Shown here: piece by piece, positions 60,934 through 64,000 of the stretch | How the letters are laid out: each line of letters opens with the position of its first letter | Position numbering within the stretch: position 1 is the first letter of the stretch | NCBI GenBank assembly: GCA_002682825.1 | Contig: NOKP01000015.1 | Location: 372,001 to 436,000 of the forward strand | Direction of reading: 5' to 3' | Length of the DNA stretch: 64,000 nucleotides | DNA from: Neonectria sp. B-13 | Lineage: Eukaryota; Ascomycota; Sordariomycetes; Hypocreales; Nectriaceae | The notes under the pieces: generated by a model | Seen by the model: only the letters and a program-made list of their open reading frames with translations | The model's database searches: none | Told to the model about the DNA's origin: nothing | Program-made: the position numbers and the translations under genes

Positions 60934-62186
60934 TAGTATCGTGAGTGTTTGCTGTTAATGGTATATGGGTTGTTGTTGTTCAGATTGCTGTTGAGATTAT
61001 CTACCGATGACAAGCTAAGAGTAGACCCCTCTCCTTTATATCATCCTCACGACGCCATGATTCCCATCGTCTCGGGGACTACTAGACCAACGAAATATTG
61101 GTTTATTCGGCGAGCTCTCTGGTCGGCGACTCTTTACTATGCACGAGAGCGAGCGTGCACTAGTCTGCTTCGGAGTGGCCGTAAGCCAATGGAGGCGGCT
61201 GTCATCCAGCATCAAGATCCACCCAAGTAAGCGGTGATCATGGCCGTCCGGGGTCATCTCCACATGGTTTCAAACAGAACATCAGCGGCCAGTTTGGAAG
61301 TTACAGTCGGTTGACTTGGATCAGGGTTGAACAGCGGTGCCTTGCAGATTTTGTAGCTTTGGGGAAGAGCTTAAGTCGGGGATTCCGCAGGGGTTTTTGG
61401 TCTATCTATCTTTAGGAGCACGACCGTCTAAAGCAACAATCCAGGACAGGCAAATTCAAGTTGGCAAATCCATCAACAAGAGTGAACCTATTTTACAAGT
61501 CGAGGATTATACGCAGTTGTGGTGTGGATATGGGCTTGATGTCGCGAGGGAGCTTGCATTTCGGAGTCGTCAAGGTAGTCGTCACTCTCCCCCCGTTGCT
61601 GACCTGTGTTTAGAACAGTGGCAGCTCAATAAGACAAACCAGGAACAGAACGCCCTTGAGAATGCCTCGACGCCACGACATAAGCCACCAGCCCTATGAA
61701 CATGTCGTCTATCCCATTGGCTGGAGTAGAGGTCGGCGATCATCTTGAATGCCTTGAAAACTGGGATCGAGCCTCTCACGCAAAGGCCTGCTAGCGCAAC
61801 AGCTGCGCCTCGAGCCCTCGACGCCACATGGCAAGCTGCATTTCGGGGACCAAACTGGAGCACTAATAAAGCACACAGCATCGCTCCGCCGACTCCGACG
61901 TGGCTGGTCTTTCGATGATACCCCTGCTTTCATATAATGCAGTCGATTGTGGGAAGCAAGCGAGAATACTTAGCCACAGGCAGACAATTCGCAGAGCCTA
62001 TGTCAAAGGGATAGGGAGGTAATTAAGCACGATACACTCACATGTCCCTCCTCTGCGAGAAGACACTCCATAAATAAGGTAGGAGGCCGCCGGTACCCTG
62101 CAGGTCCTACTGTTGCCTTTCACACTACCAACGAGACGCAGTATTTGACGACAACAGTAGCAAATTCATAGTTGCGATAACCTCCA
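60934..62186. other. Intergenic region upstream of the secreted-protein gene
   Basis: Promoter of the secreted protein at its left end, then 3' flank of the zinc-cluster gene. Short ORFs are present in several frames without recognisable content. Confidence 0.45.
61034..61040 (-). promoter_or_regulatory. TATA box of the secreted-protein gene
   Basis: TATAAAG on the minus strand, about 100 bp before the ATG at 60933. Confidence 0.45.
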
Positions 62187-64000
62187 CTATCCAAACACGG
62201 TCCACGACTTCGTCCCAGCCATGATATCCATCCAGTGGCTTTGCTGCGGCACCGAGTCTTTGTCAAACGCCGTCCATATCGCAAGCAGCAATTGTCTTGC
62301 GACGGTCACTGAGTTGGACAGAATTCCCTGATCCAGCTCGCTTAACCGTGACAGGAGAAAAGCTCGTGCCTGAGCTACCTCGAGAGATCTTGATTCCTGG
62401 GGTGGCGCCGTCGAGATCGTGTCAGTATCTTCAGGCGAGGTGTTCTTTTCTTGGTCGATAGTAAATCGGCTTTGCTTGCATGCCGTCTCCGGGCCTTCGA
62501 TAGTTTCGTAACGCAAACCACTGCCGGCGCAGACACAAAGTAGCGGCTGCAGACACCGCATGGGAGACGTGGATGGAATCTCTTCTATGACTTTGCCAAT
62601 GCGGATAGCAAGCCCAGTCACCCACTGACTCCGGAACACGTCGCTATCTCCAACTTCTTGCTTAGGGAGACGTCTCGACAGTAAGTCGGGAAAACTCTGA
62701 TACAGCTGCAACAGAGATGAAAGGCGAAAAGCTTCGGTGGCGTTGTACAAGTCAAGTCGCACTGGCTCTTCGTCGCTCCGAGTACCATCGGATTCCTCGG
62801 GTTTGTTCGGAACTTCGATTGACAAGAGCCTTTCCTCAAGCTTCTGCCCTTCTCCAATGTCGTGAAGGGCCTGAAGCATGAGGTCACAAGTCGCGACTGG
62901 TCGGTGGCGCCAGAGTTCGCGAGACCTTCGACATAGAGCCATGGCTTTACCAAGCAACATGACAACCCCAGTCGACACACCCGTCCAAGGATGCAGATCA
63001 CGGGGGTCTAACGTTAAATCGGCTGTATTCCACTCAAGAAGCACACTGATATCCTCTTCCCGGTTGCTCACAATACCTCGGAGCATTTGTTCATAGACGA
63101 GGCATCCCCTGAAGAACCCCAGCAACTGTCGATCTTCTTCATGCAAGGAACGAAGGTTAAGCTCAAGAAGATCTAGCACAACTCGAGCGTTCCCTAGGTA
63201 CTGCAGTCCAAGCTCTTTAGAGTCCACCCAGCTGCAGGATGAGCTCATGCAGAACAGGGATATGAGCAAGCCAGCGGGAACGGAGGATACATCGTTAGGC
63301 GCTTCGAAGAGGGTCTGCAATTCCTGGATCAACGCCTGGTTTGCTAGCCGCGGAGCCAGTGCTGTCACTTCCTTGAAGTCGGGTGAGTCGATACTAAGTG
63401 TGGTACTGGCCATGCTCTGGAGAGAATAGAACAGAACTTCCGAAGAACCCCAGAGGGATGAGCAAAGGCGGCGAAACGGGTTATCTGGTGAGTCAAATGC
63501 GGACCACACGCCACACACTGACTTGAACCATAGCTCAACGAGTTTAGTAGACGGTTGGGTTAGGGTTTGGCACAGATTGGGCTTGTGTGTTAAATGACAG
63601 TGTCCATCCAAATGAGGCGGCGATTGCACTCGATCTGGGTATTGACCACCCAACTTTGGCGATTTGAACAAGCTGTCGTCGTTCTTTTGTTTGATCCGGA
63701 TCATTTCGTTGGCAGCCAAGCTTACACCAGTTCCAGTGGTTGAATTAATCGCATCTTCTGTAATTGCTCTGCGCGGTTGTCGAGTCGGTCCCTGCCGATT
63801 TGGACGAGCGCAAATCGACTTTGACGCAGCCGACACGAGCTGGTCGAACTCGACGGGCTCAGCCGGTAGTGAGACGCGTCGGTTCTCATACTTTGTGGAC
63901 CATTTCAAATCTTTCTGATAGCCTGGACAAGCGACGCCTTTGGAGACACAATTGCGGCACTGCGGCGTCTCCTCGCCACATTTTAGCTGCGCGTGTGGGT
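62187..64000 (-). CDS. Zn2Cys6 fungal transcription factor, 5' end outside the window
   Basis: The frame runs from the right edge to a stop at 62187. The first residues read inside the window include C-x6-C-x2-C-x6-C (CGEETPQCRNCVSKGVAC), the third to sixth cysteines of a Zn2Cys6 DNA-binding domain; the first CxxC pair lies beyond 64000. The protein then continues for about 570 residues through a Ser/Thr-rich linker into a helical regulatory domain of the Fungal_trans_2 kind (LLISLFCMSSSCSW, RGCLVYEQMLRGI). It ends with LLLAIWTAF and MAGTKSWTVFG, a common terminus of this family. No intron is needed in the visible part. The target genes are unknown; it lies 18 kb from the NRPS cluster and is not an obvious cluster regulator. 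Confidence 0.85.
   Translation of the reverse strand, partial: PHAQLKCGEETPQCRNCVSKGVACPGYQKDLKWSTKYENRRVSLPAEPVEFDQLVSAASKSICARPNRQGPTRQPRRAITEDAINSTTGTGVSLAANEMIRIKQKNDDSLFKSPKLGGQYPDRVQSPPHLDGHCHLTHKPNLCQTLTQPSTKLVELWFKSVCGVWSAFDSPDNPFRRLCSSLWGSSEVLFYSLQSMASTTLSIDSPDFKEVTALAPRLANQALIQELQTLFEAPNDVSSVPAGLLISLFCMSSSCSWVDSKELGLQYLGNARVVLDLLELNLRSLHEEDRQLLGFFRGCLVYEQMLRGIVSNREEDISVLLEWNTADLTLDPRDLHPWTGVSTGVVMLLGKAMALCRRSRELWRHRPVATCDLMLQALHDIGEGQKLEERLLSIEVPNKPEESDGTRSDEEPVRLDLYNATEAFRLSSLLQLYQSFPDLLSRRLPKQEVGDSDVFRSQWVTGLAIRIGKVIEEIPSTSPMRCLQPLLCVCAGSGLRYETIEGPETACKQSRFTIDQEKNTSPEDTDTISTAPPQESRSLEVAQARAFLLSRLSELDQGILSNSVTVARQLLLAIWTAFDKDSVPQQSHWMDIMAGTKSWTVFG

Noticed and set aside
62187..64000. 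Regulator of the NRPS cluster
   Set aside because: It is 18 kb away beyond six unrelated genes, and a bZIP-ankyrin regulator already lies inside the cluster.

Overview
The window reads as nuclear DNA of a filamentous ascomycete (Pezizomycotina, probably a Sordariomycete). Genes carry short 45-150 bp introns with GT..AG ends and CTRAC-like branch points. The protein families are typically fungal: Zn2Cys6 and bZIP-ankyrin regulators, NACHT-ankyrin receptor, DUF6601, microsomal P450, giant multimodular NRPS. The species cannot be named from the sequence.

Positions 1 to about 44,000 form one secondary-metabolite cluster. From left to right: a CE4/NodB-fold deacetylase-like amidohydrolase (457-1367, +), a cytochrome P450 (2011-3628, +), a one-module NRPS with a C remnant, A and T domain (4405-6897, -), a full-length ABCC exporter of 1495 aa (8451-13183, -), a ToxE-like regulator with a bZIP basic region and ankyrin repeats (14174-15328, +), a short-chain dehydrogenase (16030-17158, +), and a 26 kb NRPS gene of about 8615 aa (17923-43985, +; four exons). 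The NRPS breaks in frame at 21.7, 35.8 and 40.5 kb are clean introns, so it is one gene.

The large NRPS reads C'-A1(degenerate)-C1-A2-T2-E2(degenerate)-C2-A3-T3-E3-C3-A4-T4-E4-C4-A5-T5-E5-C5-A6-T6-R. Its own first module looks dead: the A1 core motifs are eroded, the substrate Asp is His, and there is no T domain. The separate C'-A-T protein of the same cluster is the obvious candidate to supply the first residue in trans. The predicted product is a linear hexapeptide, X1-L2-D3-D4-D5-X6, released reductively as an aldehyde or alcohol. The P450, SDR and deacetylase-like enzyme would make the starter unit or tailor the peptide, the ABCC protein would export it, and the bZIP-ankyrin protein would switch the cluster on. 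From memory, this layout resembles the Fusarium graminearum fusaoctaxin system (one-module NRPS9 plus large reductase-terminated NRPS5).

From about 44.4 kb the gene content changes to what look like ordinary or accessory loci: a paraoxonase-like lactonase (44392-45734, -), an SRPK-like kinase (46162-47627, +), a six-exon protein joining a fungal STAND-type N-terminal region to a Cdc24-like calponin-DH-PH core (48407-51171, -), a DUF6601 membrane protein (51601-52740, -), an 1868-aa hydrolase-NACHT-ankyrin protein with an acidic Glu/Gln tail (53946-59664, +), a small secreted protein (60012-60933, -) and a Zn2Cys6 regulator running off the right edge (62187-64000, -). All exon junctions were placed by eye from splice signals and reading-frame continuity.
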